In this document: positions 24,615 through 32,967 of the stretch, one piece after another
How positions within the stretch are numbered: position 1 is the stretch's first letter
Layout: each line of letters starts with the position of its first letter
NCBI GenBank assembly: GCA_000721275.1
Contig: JOFO01000014.1
Location: 73,707 to 137,706 of the forward strand
Direction of reading: 5' to 3'
Length of the DNA stretch: 64,000 bases
Source: Microtetraspora glauca
Lineage (GTDB): Bacteria > Actinomycetota > Actinomycetes > Streptomycetales > Streptomycetaceae
Made by a program: the position numbers and the translations under genes
Notes under the pieces: generated by a model
Told to the model about the DNA's origin: nothing
Databases searched by the model: none
What the model saw: only the letters and a program-made list of their open reading frames with translations

Positions 24615-24808
24615 GGCGTCACCCCCGCGGGGGCTGGGGGCTGCGGGACAGGCATGGCGTTCGCTTTCGTCCGGGCGCGCGGTCGGGCCCGCCGGTCCCG
24701 GGGCGGGGCGGCGGGGTGGGCCGGGGCCGCGGGGCCCCGGTCGGTCCGACCGTCCCCCCGGACCCCCCGCCGGTATGCGTGGACGGCGCCGATCCCACTC
24801 CAAGGGGT

Positions 24809-24844
24809 GACACCGGCACCGCCCGCCGGGGGTGCGGCGGTGTC
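24809..24844. other. Bulged 12-bp hairpin in the P450/paaK divergent region
   Basis: GACACCG (24809-24815) plus GCACC (24816-24820) pair with GGTGC (24831-24835) plus CGGTGTC (24838-24844). A GG bulge lies on the right arm and the loop is 10 nt. It could be an upstream RNA structure or an operator; no function is shown. Confidence 0.4.
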
Positions 24845-24912
24845 GGAAAGGTGACCCCGGGCCCTTGCCAAGACCGGGTCCGGGAACGTTTTACTGGCCC
24901 TCACACGTATCT

Positions 24913-24926
24913 ACCGAATGATCGGT
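24913..24926. promoter_or_regulatory. PaaR-like operator before paaK
   Basis: ACCGAATGATCGGT has 5-bp arms (ACCGA/TCGGT) around ATGA and fits the ACCGNNCGNNCGGT core of the PaaR phenylacetyl-CoA-responsive repressor site at all but one position. It lies 58 bp before the chosen paaK start, in the promoter zone. Confidence 0.6.
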
Positions 24927-24983
24927 CGTCCGTTTTCCGTTGACCGGCCGGGCGGCCGGGCGAGTGGCGAGGAGTGGCAGCGC

Positions 24984-26273
24984 ATGAGGGAACTGCTGGA
25001 CGGCGGCGAACGGCTCGGGCGCGAGGAACTGGCGGCGCTCCAGCTGGAGCGGCTGCGGAGCACGCTGCGGCACGCGTACGCGCACGTGGAGTTCCACCGG
25101 CGCGCCTTCGACAAGGCCGGGGTGCATCCGGACGACTGCCGCTCGCTCACGGACCTCGCCCGCTTCCCCTTCACCACCAAGGCGGACCTGCGCGACCACT
25201 ACCCGTTCGGGATGTTCGCCGTCGACCGGTCGCGGATCCGCCGCGTGCACGCCTCCAGCGGCACCACCGGACTGCCGACGGTGGTGGGCTACACCGAGGG
25301 CGACCTGGACGTGTGGGCCGACGTGGTGGCCCGCTCGCTGCGCGCGGCGGGCGCCCGCCCGGGCGACCGGGTGCACGTGGCGTACGGCTACGGCCTGTTC
25401 ACCGGCGGCCTGGGGGCGCACTACGGCGCCGAGCGGCTGGGCTGCACGGTGATCCCGGCCTCCGGCGGTATGACCGCGCGTCAGGTGCGGCTGATCCAGG
25501 ACTTCGAGCCCGACATCATCATGGTGACGCCCAGTTACATGCTGACGCTGCTGGACGAGTTCGAGCGGCAGGGCGTGGATCCGCGCGCGACCTCGCTGCG
25601 GGTCGGGGTCTTCGGCGCGGAGCCGTGGACGGAGGCGATGCGCGCGGAGATCGAGGAGCGGTTCGCGATCGACGCGGTCGACATCTACGGCCTGTCGGAG
25701 GTGATGGGGCCCGGCGTGGCGCAGGAGTGCGTGGAGACCAAGGACGGCCTCCACATCTGGGAGGACCACTTCTACCCCGAGGTGGTGGACCCGGTGACGG
25801 GCGAGGTGCTGCCGGACGGCGCGGAGGGCGAGCTGGTCTTCACCTCCCTCACCAAGGAGGCGATGCCGGTGGTTCGCTACCGCACCCGGGACCTCACGCG
25901 GCTGCTGCCGGGCACCGCGCGGCCCGCGTTCCGCCGGATGGAGAAGGTGACGGGCCGCAGCGACGACATGATCATCCTGCGCGGGGTGAACCTCTTCCCC
26001 ACCCAGATCGAGGAGATCGTGCTGCGGACGCCCGGCGTCGCCCCGCACTTCCAGCTGCGGCTGACCCGGGAGGGCCGGCTCGACGCGCTGACGGTACGGG
26101 CGGAGGCGCGCGCGGACGCGACGCCCGGCGACCGCGCGGAGGCGGCCCGGGCGATCGAGCGGGCGGTCAAGGACGGCGTCGGCGTCTCGGTCGCGGTCGA
26201 GGTGGTGGACCCGGAGACGCTGGAGCGGTCGGTGGGCAAGCTCAAGCGGATCGTGGACCTGCGGGAGAAGTGA
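24984..26273 (+). CDS. paaK: Phenylacetate-CoA ligase
   Basis: This 429-aa adenylate-forming enzyme converts phenylacetate to phenylacetyl-CoA, the first step of aerobic phenylacetate breakdown. It matches PaaK nearly end to end: FTTKADLRDHYPFGMFAV, HASSGTTGLPTVVGYTEGDLDVWA, VHVAYGYGLFTGGLGAHYGAERLG, IYGLSEVMGPGVAQECVE, and the hinge GRSDDMIILRGVNLFPTQIEE. The ATG at 24984 has GAGGAG 9 nt upstream and gives the normal family length. An ATG at 24918 is in frame but overlaps the PaaR-like box and has no ribosome site. No other paa gene (epoxidase paaABCDE, paaG, paaZ) is in the window, so this copy is isolated. Confidence 0.95.
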   Translation: MRELLDGGERLGREELAALQLERLRSTLRHAYAHVEFHRRAFDKAGVHPDDCRSLTDLARFPFTTKADLRDHYPFGMFAVDRSRIRRVHASSGTTGLPTVVGYTEGDLDVWADVVARSLRAAGARPGDRVHVAYGYGLFTGGLGAHYGAERLGCTVIPASGGMTARQVRLIQDFEPDIIMVTPSYMLTLLDEFERQGVDPRATSLRVGVFGAEPWTEAMRAEIEERFAIDAVDIYGLSEVMGPGVAQECVETKDGLHIWEDHFYPEVVDPVTGEVLPDGAEGELVFTSLTKEAMPVVRYRTRDLTRLLPGTARPAFRRMEKVTGRSDDMIILRGVNLFPTQIEEIVLRTPGVAPHFQLRLTREGRLDALTVRAEARADATPGDRAEAARAIERAVKDGVGVSVAVEVVDPETLERSVGKLKRIVDLREK

Positions 26274-26301
26274 CCGCCCCGGGGTGGGGGGCGGCCGGCG
26301 G

Positions 26302-26325
26302 AGTACCCACTTTTTAGTGGGTACT
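26302..26325. promoter_or_regulatory. Perfect 24-bp inverted repeat between convergent paaK and the HxlR gene
   Basis: AGTACCCACT (26302-26311), TTTT, then AGTGGGTACT (26316-26325) form perfect 10-bp arms. The A+T content and the GTAC-ending arms look like HxlR-family operators, but the site is at the 3' ends of two convergent genes rather than at a promoter. It could also work as a bidirectional terminator (10-bp stem, 4-nt loop). Confidence 0.5.
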
Positions 26326-26404
26326 TGTCGCCGCCGGCGCCCCGGGAGAGGGTGAGGACGTCGGCAGGGACGGCGCCTCTCACGGATCCGGAAGGGAGCG
26401 GGAG

Positions 26405-26761
26405 TCAGGAGGCGACGGCCCGCTCCTCGGCCAGCCGGTCGAGGTGGTCGTGGCCCCAGTCGGAGAGCGGGGCCAGCGCGAGGGAGAGCGCGCGCCCGGC
26501 GTCCGTCAGCGAGTAGACCGTCTTGGGCGGCACCACGTCGTGCGTCTCGCGGTGCACGAGGCCGTCCGCCTCCATCTCGCGCAGGGTCTGGGTCAGCACC
26601 TTCTCGCTGATCCCCGGAATCTGCCGGCGCAGTGCGCCGGGACGGTGCGGCCCGGATTCCAGCAGCCACAGCAGCAGGGTCTTCCACTTGCCGTCGATCA
26701 CCGAGATCGCGGCGGCGACCCCGCAGACCGCGTCGCCGTCGTCGAGGCGGATGCGCGCCAT
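26405..26761 (-). CDS. HxlR-family winged-helix regulator
   Basis: This 118-aa DNA-binding protein has the HxlR signature: C13 in DDGDAVCGVAAAISVIDGKWKTLLLWLL, then RPGALRRQIPGISEKVLTQTLREMEADGLVHRETHDVVPPKTVYSLTDAGRAL. The early cysteine is the position used for redox or quinone/aldehyde sensing in several members. The ATG at 26761 has AAAGGGA upstream. It is divergent from the imine-reductase-like gene across 84 bp, the usual arrangement of regulator and target. A perfect HxlR-like palindrome lies 80 bp after its stop rather than in that 84-bp promoter region. Confidence 0.92.
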   Translation of the reverse strand: MARIRLDDGDAVCGVAAAISVIDGKWKTLLLWLLESGPHRPGALRRQIPGISEKVLTQTLREMEADGLVHRETHDVVPPKTVYSLTDAGRALSLALAPLSDWGHDHLDRLAEERAVAS

Positions 26762-26845
26762 CGTCGTCCCTTTCCCGATCCGTGCGCGGCCGGTCCGCCG
26801 CGTCCCTCCACCTTAATCCGCACGTCACCGCACAGGAGTTCACGC

Positions 26846-27745
26846 ATGTCCGTCACCACCGAGTCCACCCCGTCCCAGCCCGCCGTCACCGTGCTCGGGC
26901 TCGGCCCGATGGGACGCGCGCTGGCCGGCGCGTTCCTCGCGGCCGGGGTCCGCACCACGGTGTGGAACCGCACGCCGGGGCGCGAGGGCGACCTCGTCGA
27001 GCGGGGGGCGGTCCTGGCGGCGAGCGCCGCCGAGGCGGTCGCCGCGAGCCCGCTGACCGTGATCTGCATGGTCAACTACGACGCCACCGACGCGGTGCTG
27101 CGCCAGGACCCGGTCGTGGCCGCGCTCAAGGGCCGTACGCTGGTCAACCTGTCCGCCGACACCCCCGGGCGGGCCCGGGACACCGGCGCGTGGGCCGGGG
27201 ACCACGGCATCCGCTACCTCGACGGCGCCATCATGACGCCGGCCGTCACGATCGGTTCGCCGGCGGGCGTGTTCCTGTTCAGCGGCCCCGCCGGGACGTA
27301 CGAGGAGCACAAGGCGGTCCTCGACGGGCTCGGCGGCACCCACACGCACCTCGGCGAGGAGGTGTCCCGCGCGGCGGCCTTCGACATCGCGCTGCTCGAC
27401 ATCTTCTGGACGTCGATGGCCGGGTACGTGCACGCGCTGGCGCTGGCCGACGCCGAGGGCATCACGCCGCGCGAGCTGGCCCCGTTCGCGCAGGGCATCG
27501 CGCAGATCCTGCCGCCGCTGTTCGAGGAGCTGGCCGGGGACGTCGAGGACGGCACGTACTCCGGCGCGATCAACCCGGTGACCTCGGCGGTGTCCACCAT
27601 GGCGCACGTCGTGCACGCCGCCGAGGACCACGCCATCGACTCGGGCGTCATGCGCGCGGTCGAGGGGCTGGCCCGCCGCACCGTGGCGCTGGGCCACGGC
27701 ACGGACGGTTTCTCCCGGGCGGCGGAGGTGCTGCGCCGCCGCTGA
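26846..27745 (+). CDS. NAD(P)-dependent oxidoreductase of the imine reductase / beta-hydroxyacid dehydrogenase type
   Basis: This 299-aa protein has an N-terminal Rossmann domain with GLGPMGRALAGAFLAAG (residues 18-34) and VWNRTPGREGDLV, the pattern of bacterial imine reductases, which prefer NADPH. The C-terminal half is helical, with an interdomain helix AAAFDIALLDIFWTSMAGYVHALALA. An acidic residue (D180 or D185) sits where IREDs keep their Asp/Tyr proton donor, and not the lysine of true hydroxyisobutyrate dehydrogenases. Enzyme class is therefore likely IRED; the physiological imine is unknown. AGGAG lies 7 nt before the ATG. It is controlled, by context, by the divergent HxlR regulator and ends 5 nt before the convergent acyl-CoA ligase. 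Confidence 0.85.
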   Translation: MSVTTESTPSQPAVTVLGLGPMGRALAGAFLAAGVRTTVWNRTPGREGDLVERGAVLAASAAEAVAASPLTVICMVNYDATDAVLRQDPVVAALKGRTLVNLSADTPGRARDTGAWAGDHGIRYLDGAIMTPAVTIGSPAGVFLFSGPAGTYEEHKAVLDGLGGTHTHLGEEVSRAAAFDIALLDIFWTSMAGYVHALALADAEGITPRELAPFAQGIAQILPPLFEELAGDVEDGTYSGAINPVTSAVSTMAHVVHAAEDHAIDSGVMRAVEGLARRTVALGHGTDGFSRAAEVLRRR

Positions 27746-27750
27746 GCCGG

Positions 27751-29253
27751 TCAGGCGCCGGCGTACCGGTCGCGCAGCTCCCGCTTGAGGATCTTGCCGC
27801 TGGCGTTGCGGGGCAGGGCATCGGCGAACACGATCCGCTTCGGGGCCTTGAAGGACGACAGGGTCCCGCGGGCGTGGGCGAGGAGTTCGTCCTCGGTGAC
27901 GTCGCCGCGCGGCACCACCACGGCGGTGACGGCCTCGATCCAGCGGTCGTCGGGCAGGCCGATCACGGCCGTCTCGGCGACCGCCGGGTGCGTGTAGAGG
28001 GCGTCCTCGACCTGGCGGGAGGCGACGAGGACGCCGCCGGAGTTGATGACGTCCTTCACCCGGTCGACGATCGTCAGGTACCCGTCGGGGTCGCGGACCG
28101 CGAGGTCGCCGGAGCGGAACCAGCCGTCGCGGAAGGCGGCGGCGGTCTCCTCCGGCTTGGCCCAGTACCCCTCGCAGAGCTGCGGGGACCGGTAGACGAT
28201 CTCACCGGGGGTGCCGTCGGGGACGTCCCGGCCGTCCTCGTCGACGACCCGCGCCTCGACGTGCCGGACGGGACGGCCGCAGGACTCCATGCGGCCGTCG
28301 TGCTCGTCCGGGCCGAGGACGGTGGCGAGCGGGCCGATCTCCGACTGGCCGAAGCAGTTGTAGAAGGCGAGCCCGGGCAGGCGCGCGCGCAGCCGCTCCA
28401 GGACGGGCACCGGCATGATCGAGGCCCCGTAGTACGCCTTGCGCAGCGCGGACAGGTCCCGGCGCTCGAAGCCGGGGTGGTTCGCCAGGGCGATCCACAC
28501 GGTCGGCGGGGCGAACAGGCTGTCCGCGCGGCCCTCCTCGACCAGCGCGAACAGGGCCTCCGGGTCGGGCCCTTCGAGGAGGGTGCTCTCCGCGCCGACC
28601 GCCAGGTAGGGCAGCAGGAAGACGTGGGTCTGCGCGGAGTGGTAGAGCGGCAGCGCGTGCACCGGGCGGTCGTCCTCGGCGAGGTCCAGGGCCTCGACGG
28701 CGCTGGCGTACTCGTGCACGAGCGCCCGGTGCGTCATCATCGCGCCCTTGGGCAGGGCGGTGGTGCCGGAGGTGTACAGCAGCTGCACGAGGTCGCGGGG
28801 GTCGCTGTCGGAGTCGTACGGCTCCGGCTCCGCGAGCGCGTCGAGGAGCGAGCCCGGCGCGTCCCGCAGGGCCCGGACCGGCACGCCGGCGGGGATCCGC
28901 CCGGCGAGCGCGGGATCGGCGAGGACCAGCGAACTCCCGGACTGTTCCAGGAGGTAGGCGAGGTCGTCGCCGGTCAGGTGGTGGTTGACGGGGACGTGGA
29001 CGAGACCCGCGCGGGCGCAGGCCAGGAAGGCGATCAGGTAGGCGTCGGAGTTGTGCCCGTACGTGGCGACCCGGGCGCCCGGCACGAGTCCCGGCTCGCG
29101 GCGCAGCACGGCCGCGGCGGTCGAGACGGCGGCGTCCAGCCCGGCGTAGGTCCAGGCGCGGTCCGCGTACCGCAGGGCGGTGCGGGCGGGGACGCGCTCG
29201 GCGCTCGCGCGCAGCACGCCGTCGACGGTGCGGTGGAGGAGTCCTCGTTCCAT
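27751..29253 (-). CDS. Long-chain-fatty-acid/acyl-CoA ligase (AMP-dependent)
   Basis: This 500-aa acyl-CoA synthetase has LLYTSGTTALPKGAMMTHRAL (AMP/phosphate loop), FYNCFGQSEIGPLATVLG, FRSGDLAVRDPDGYLTIVDRVKDVINSGG (hinge and adenine contacts) and the catalytic Lys in PRNASGKILKRELRDRY. It activates a fatty or aromatic acid; the substrate is unknown. The ATG at 29253 has AGGA 8 nt upstream; the frame is open far upstream but crosses into the divergent acylase promoter. It is a third acyl-CoA ligase in the window, distinct from those at 12.4 and 36 kb, and lacks their palindromic operator. Divergent from the secreted acylase. Confidence 0.9.
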   Translation of the reverse strand: MERGLLHRTVDGVLRASAERVPARTALRYADRAWTYAGLDAAVSTAAAVLRREPGLVPGARVATYGHNSDAYLIAFLACARAGLVHVPVNHHLTGDDLAYLLEQSGSSLVLADPALAGRIPAGVPVRALRDAPGSLLDALAEPEPYDSDSDPRDLVQLLYTSGTTALPKGAMMTHRALVHEYASAVEALDLAEDDRPVHALPLYHSAQTHVFLLPYLAVGAESTLLEGPDPEALFALVEEGRADSLFAPPTVWIALANHPGFERRDLSALRKAYYGASIMPVPVLERLRARLPGLAFYNCFGQSEIGPLATVLGPDEHDGRMESCGRPVRHVEARVVDEDGRDVPDGTPGEIVYRSPQLCEGYWAKPEETAAAFRDGWFRSGDLAVRDPDGYLTIVDRVKDVINSGGVLVASRQVEDALYTHPAVAETAVIGLPDDRWIEAVTAVVVPRGDVTEDELLAHARGTLSSFKAPKRIVFADALPRNASGKILKRELRDRYAGA

Positions 29254-29405
29254 GGCTGGATCCTGGGCGCGGGCGCACAGGGGGTCAAGTACCGGGACGC
29301 CCGCGGAAAACCCGCGGCCTCGGATACCGAACGGGATGTTGACAGTGCGGGCGGGTGCTGGCTCCATGGCCCGACGAGCACCTACCGCTCCGTTGGGAGG
29401 CACCC

Positions 29406-31820
29406 ATGCCTGTCCGCGTCCCACTCCCCCGCCGTTCCCGAGGACGGCTCGCGCCGGTGTGCGCGGCGCTCGCCGCCCTCACCGCGGGGCTCCTTCCCGC
29501 CACCGCCGCGGCCGGCCCGCCGGGTCCCGACCGTGAACTCCGGCCGTCCGCGGGCCGGCTGAGCGCCGTCGTCCGGTACACCGAGTACGGCGTCCCGCAC
29601 ATCCTGGCCAGGGACTACGCGAACCTGGGCTTCGGCACCGGCTGGGCCCAGGCCGCCGACCAGGTGTGCGTGCTCGCCGACGGCTTCGTCACCGTCGCGG
29701 GCGAGCGGTCCCGCCACTTCGGGGCGTCCGGCACACCGGACGGCTCGCTCTCCTCCGCCGGCACCAACCTCGCCGGCGACCTGTACTTCCGGGGCGTCAA
29801 GGACGCCGGCACGGTCGAGGCGCTGCTCCGCACCCCGGCCCCGGCGGGCCCGAGCGGCGACCTGAAGGAGCTGATGCGGGGGTGGGCCGCCGGGTACAAC
29901 GCCTGGCTGCGGCAGAACCGGATCACCGACCCGGCCTGCGCGGGCGCCGCGTGGGTGCGGCCGGTGACGGCCGTGGACGTGGCCCGGCGCGGCTTCGCCC
30001 TGTCCGTGCTCGGCGGCCAGGGCCGGGCGGTCGACGGCATCACCGCGGCCCGCCCGCCGGCCGCGGGCGCGCCGGCACGCGGGGCCGGGGAGCCGTCCCC
30101 GGAGGCCGTGGCGGAGGCGGCGCGGGCGCTGTTCGCGCCGGAGAACGCCACCATGGGCTCCAACGCGGTCGCCTTCTCGGGCGCGGTGACGGCGAACGGG
30201 CGCGGGCTGCTCCTCGGCAACCCGCACTATCCGTGGCAGGGCGGCCGGCGGTTCTGGCAGGCGCAGCAGACCATCCCCGGCGAGCTGAACGTCTCCGGCG
30301 CCTCGCTGCTCGGCACCACCGTCGTCAGCATCGGCTTCAACGAGAAGGTCGCCTGGAGCCACACGGTCGCGACCGGCGTGCCGCTGAACCTGCACCAGCT
30401 GACGCTGGTCCCGGGCGATCCGACGGCGTACCTCGTGGACGGGCGGCCGGAGCGGATGACGGCGCGGACGGTGACGGTGGCGGACCGGGACGGCGCCCCG
30501 GTGACCCGTACCCAGTGGTGGACCCGGTACGGGCCGGTGACGAGCGGGCTCGGCGCGGGCCTGCCGCTGCCGTGGACGACGACCACCGCGTACGCGCTCC
30601 ACGACCCCGGGGCGGCCAACCTGCGCGGCTCCGACACGGCCCTGGGCCTCGCCCGCTCCCGCTCCACGGCGGACGTCGCCGCGGCGCTGCGCCGCACCCA
30701 GGGCCTGCCGTGGGTGAACACGATCGCGGCGGACGCGGCCGGGCACAGCTACTTCGCGCAGGCGCAGGTGCTGCCCCGGATCACCGACGAGCTCGTGGAG
30801 CGCTGCTCCACCCCGCTCGGCCGGGTCGTCTACCCGGCGTCGGGCGTCGCCGTCCTCGACGGCGCGCGGACGGCGTGCGCGCTCGGCTCGGACCCGGACG
30901 CGGTGCAGCCGGGGATCTTCGGGCCGTCCCGGCTGCCGGTGCTGGAGGACGCCCCGTACGCGCTGAACTCCAACGACAGCGCCTGGCTGACCAACGCGGA
31001 CCGGCCGCTGACCGGGTACGAGCGGGTCTTCGGGACCATCGGCACGCCGCGCTCGCTGCGGACCCGGGGCGGCATCGAGGACGTGGCGGCGATGGCGGCG
31101 CGCGGCCGGCTGACGGTGGCGGACCTCCAGCGGCAGCAGTTCGCCGACCGGGTGCCGGCCGCGGGGCTCGCCGCGCCGGACCTGGCGGCGGCCTGCCCGG
31201 CGGCGCTGCCGGCGGAGCCGGGGGCGTGCCGGGTGCTGGAGGCCTGGGACGGCACCATGGACGCGGACAGCCGGGGCGCGCTGCTCTTCGACCGGTTCTG
31301 GCGGAGGTTCACCGCCTCGGTGCCGGTGGCGCGGCAGTGGAAGGTGCCGTTCTCCGCGGCGGATCCGGTGCGGACCCCGCGCGGGCTCGACACGGGGACG
31401 GCCGGTTTCGCGCAGGCGCTGGCGGACGCGGTGGCGGAGCTGCGGGCGGCGGGGATCCCGCTGGACGCGCCGCTGCGCGACCACCAGTTCGTGGTGCGGG
31501 GCGGGGAGCGGATCCCGGTGAGCGGCGGGACGGAGTCGCTGGGCGTCTGGAACAAGACGGAGGCGGTGTGGAACGCGGCGGCCGGCGGCTACGTGGAGGT
31601 CGCCCACGGCACCAGCCACGTGCAGGCGGTCGGCTGGGACGGCGGGCGCTGCCCGGTGGCCCGCACCCTGCTCACGTACGGCCAGTCCTCGAATCCGCTC
31701 TCGCCGCACTTCAGCGACCAGACGAAGCTGTACGCGGGCGAGCGCTGGGTCGTCTCCCGCTTCTGCGAGAAGGACATCCTGCGCTCGCCCGCGCTGCGGG
31801 TCGTGGTGGTCAGGGACTGA
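29406..31820 (+). CDS. ahlM: Secreted Ntn-hydrolase acylase (N-acyl homoserine lactone / aculeacin A acylase type)
   Basis: This 804-aa precursor of the penicillin-acylase superfamily has an export signal (residues 1-36: RRSRGRLAPVCAALAALTAGLLPATAAA), an alpha subunit with YGVPHILARDYANLGFGTGWAQAADQ, a spacer, and the beta subunit that starts at the nucleophile Ser252 (ENATMG|SNAV) after self-cleavage. Typical later blocks are LLGNPHYPWQG, IGFNEKVAWSHTVATG and GTSHVQAVGW. Family enzymes remove acyl chains from acyl-homoserine lactones, lipopeptides (aculeacin, echinocandins) or penicillin. The Streptomyces AHL acylase AhlM is, as I recall, also 804 residues; the symbol rests on that likeness. 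GGGAGG precedes the ATG. The 3' end overlaps the convergent antiporter gene by 11 nt. Confidence 0.88.
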   Translation: MPVRVPLPRRSRGRLAPVCAALAALTAGLLPATAAAGPPGPDRELRPSAGRLSAVVRYTEYGVPHILARDYANLGFGTGWAQAADQVCVLADGFVTVAGERSRHFGASGTPDGSLSSAGTNLAGDLYFRGVKDAGTVEALLRTPAPAGPSGDLKELMRGWAAGYNAWLRQNRITDPACAGAAWVRPVTAVDVARRGFALSVLGGQGRAVDGITAARPPAAGAPARGAGEPSPEAVAEAARALFAPENATMGSNAVAFSGAVTANGRGLLLGNPHYPWQGGRRFWQAQQTIPGELNVSGASLLGTTVVSIGFNEKVAWSHTVATGVPLNLHQLTLVPGDPTAYLVDGRPERMTARTVTVADRDGAPVTRTQWWTRYGPVTSGLGAGLPLPWTTTTAYALHDPGAANLRGSDTALGLARSRSTADVAAALRRTQGLPWVNTIAADAAGHSYFAQAQVLPRITDELVERCSTPLGRVVYPASGVAVLDGARTACALGSDPDAVQPGIFGPSRLPVLEDAPYALNSNDSAWLTNADRPLTGYERVFGTIGTPRSLRTRGGIEDVAAMAARGRLTVADLQRQQFADRVPAAGLAAPDLAAACPAALPAEPGACRVLEAWDGTMDADSRGALLFDRFWRRFTASVPVARQWKVPFSAADPVRTPRGLDTGTAGFAQALADAVAELRAAGIPLDAPLRDHQFVVRGGERIPVSGGTESLGVWNKTEAVWNAAAGGYVEVAHGTSHVQAVGWDGGRCPVARTLLTYGQSSNPLSPHFSDQTKLYAGERWVVSRFCEKDILRSPALRVVVVRD

Positions 31821-32910
31821 ACGACAGGAAGACGAAGGCGGCGAAGAGCGCGAGGTGGACGCCGCCCTGGAGGAGCGTGGCCCGTCCGGGCACCACGGTC
31901 AGGGCGCTCACCACACCGGTGAGGGCGAGCAGGACCATGTGGAGGGGGCCCAGGCCGAGCACCAGGGGCCCGGACAGCCAGATGGAGGCGAGCGCGATCG
32001 ACGGGATGGTGAGGCCGATGCTGGCGATCGCGGAGCCGTAGGCGAGGTTGAGGCTGGTCTGCACGCGGTTGCGGCGGGCGGCGCGCACGGCGGCGAGCGT
32101 CTCGGGCAGCAGGACCATCAGCGCGATGACGACACCGACGACGGCCTTGGGCAGCCCGGCCGACTGCACGCCGTCCTCGATGGTCGGGGAGATCACCTTG
32201 GCGTTGCCGACGACGGCGATCAGCGCGACCAGCAGCAGGCCGAGGCTGGCGAGGGTGGCGGCCTTGGTCGGCGGGTCGGCGTGGTCGTCCTCCGCGCACT
32301 CCTTGCCCTCGGGGGTGACGGGGAGGAAGTAGTCGCGGTGGCGGACGGTCTGGACGCCGACGAAGACCGCGTAGAGGGCGAGGGAGGCGACGGCGGCGAA
32401 GACGAGCTGGGCGCCGGAGAACTCGGGGCCGGGCTGGCTGGTGGTGAAGGTGGGCAGCACCAGGGTCATGGTGGCGAGGGTGCAGACGGTGGCGAGCGCG
32501 CCGCCGGAGCCCTCCGCGTTGAAGACGGCGACGCGGTTGCGGAGCGCGGCGACGAGCAGCGCGAGGCCGACGATGCCGTTGCAGGTGATCATGACGGCGG
32601 CGAAGACGGTGTCCCGGGCGTAGGTCGCGGTCTTCTCGCCGCCGCCCGCCATGAGGCTGACGATCAGTCCGACCTCGATGACGGTGACGGCGACGGCGAG
32701 GACGAGGGAGCCGAAGGGCTCGCCGACCCGGTGCGCGATGACCTCGGCGTGGTGGACGGCGGCGAGGACCGCGGCGGCGAGGCAGAGCGCGACGGCCGCC
32801 ACGGCGAGGGCCGGCAGGTCGCGCCCCCAGGCGAGCACCAGCGCAAGCAGGGCCACCACCGGCCCCCACGTGGTCCACTCCCGGGTCAGCGCCTTGGTGC
32901 TCGAACTCAT
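31810..32910 (-). CDS. Calcium/proton antiporter (CaCA superfamily, ChaA-like)
   Basis: This 366-aa membrane protein has about 11 hydrophobic segments. The two inverted alpha-repeats of cation/Ca2+ exchangers are visible: GSLVLAVAVTVIEVGLIVSLM in the first half and LPETLAAVRAARRNRVQTSLNLAYGSAIASIGLTIP in the second, each with the acidic ion-binding residue. A hydrophilic acidic loop (GKECAEDDHADPP) separates the halves. It should export Ca2+ (perhaps Na+/K+) against protons at the cytoplasmic membrane. Start at the ATG 32910. It lies downstream of a MarR gene on the same strand (57 nt gap), so the two may be co-transcribed. Confidence 0.9.
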   Translation of the reverse strand: MSSSTKALTREWTTWGPVVALLALVLAWGRDLPALAVAAVALCLAAAVLAAVHHAEVIAHRVGEPFGSLVLAVAVTVIEVGLIVSLMAGGGEKTATYARDTVFAAVMITCNGIVGLALLVAALRNRVAVFNAEGSGGALATVCTLATMTLVLPTFTTSQPGPEFSGAQLVFAAVASLALYAVFVGVQTVRHRDYFLPVTPEGKECAEDDHADPPTKAATLASLGLLLVALIAVVGNAKVISPTIEDGVQSAGLPKAVVGVVIALMVLLPETLAAVRAARRNRVQTSLNLAYGSAIASIGLTIPSIALASIWLSGPLVLGLGPLHMVLLALTGVVSALTVVPGRATLLQGGVHLALFAAFVFLSFSP

Positions 32911-32967
32911 CCGTCCTCTTCCTGCTCGTGGGCCGGGCTCCCGCCGCCGGGGGCCGGCCCGTTCCGG

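Larger units (their letters stand above)
24615..24983. other. Divergent intergenic region between the P450 and phenylacetate-CoA ligase genes
   Basis: These 369 bp contain no supported gene. They hold a bulged hairpin at 24809-24844, a comparatively A+T-rich promoter-like stretch at about 24864-24912 (TTGCCA, then TTTTAC), and the PaaR-like box at 24913-24926. Confidence 0.6.

Noticed and set aside
24918..24983. Upstream ATG (24918) as paaK start
   Set aside because: It overlaps the PaaR-like box, lacks a ribosome site, and the ATG at 24984 has GAGGAG and gives the family length.
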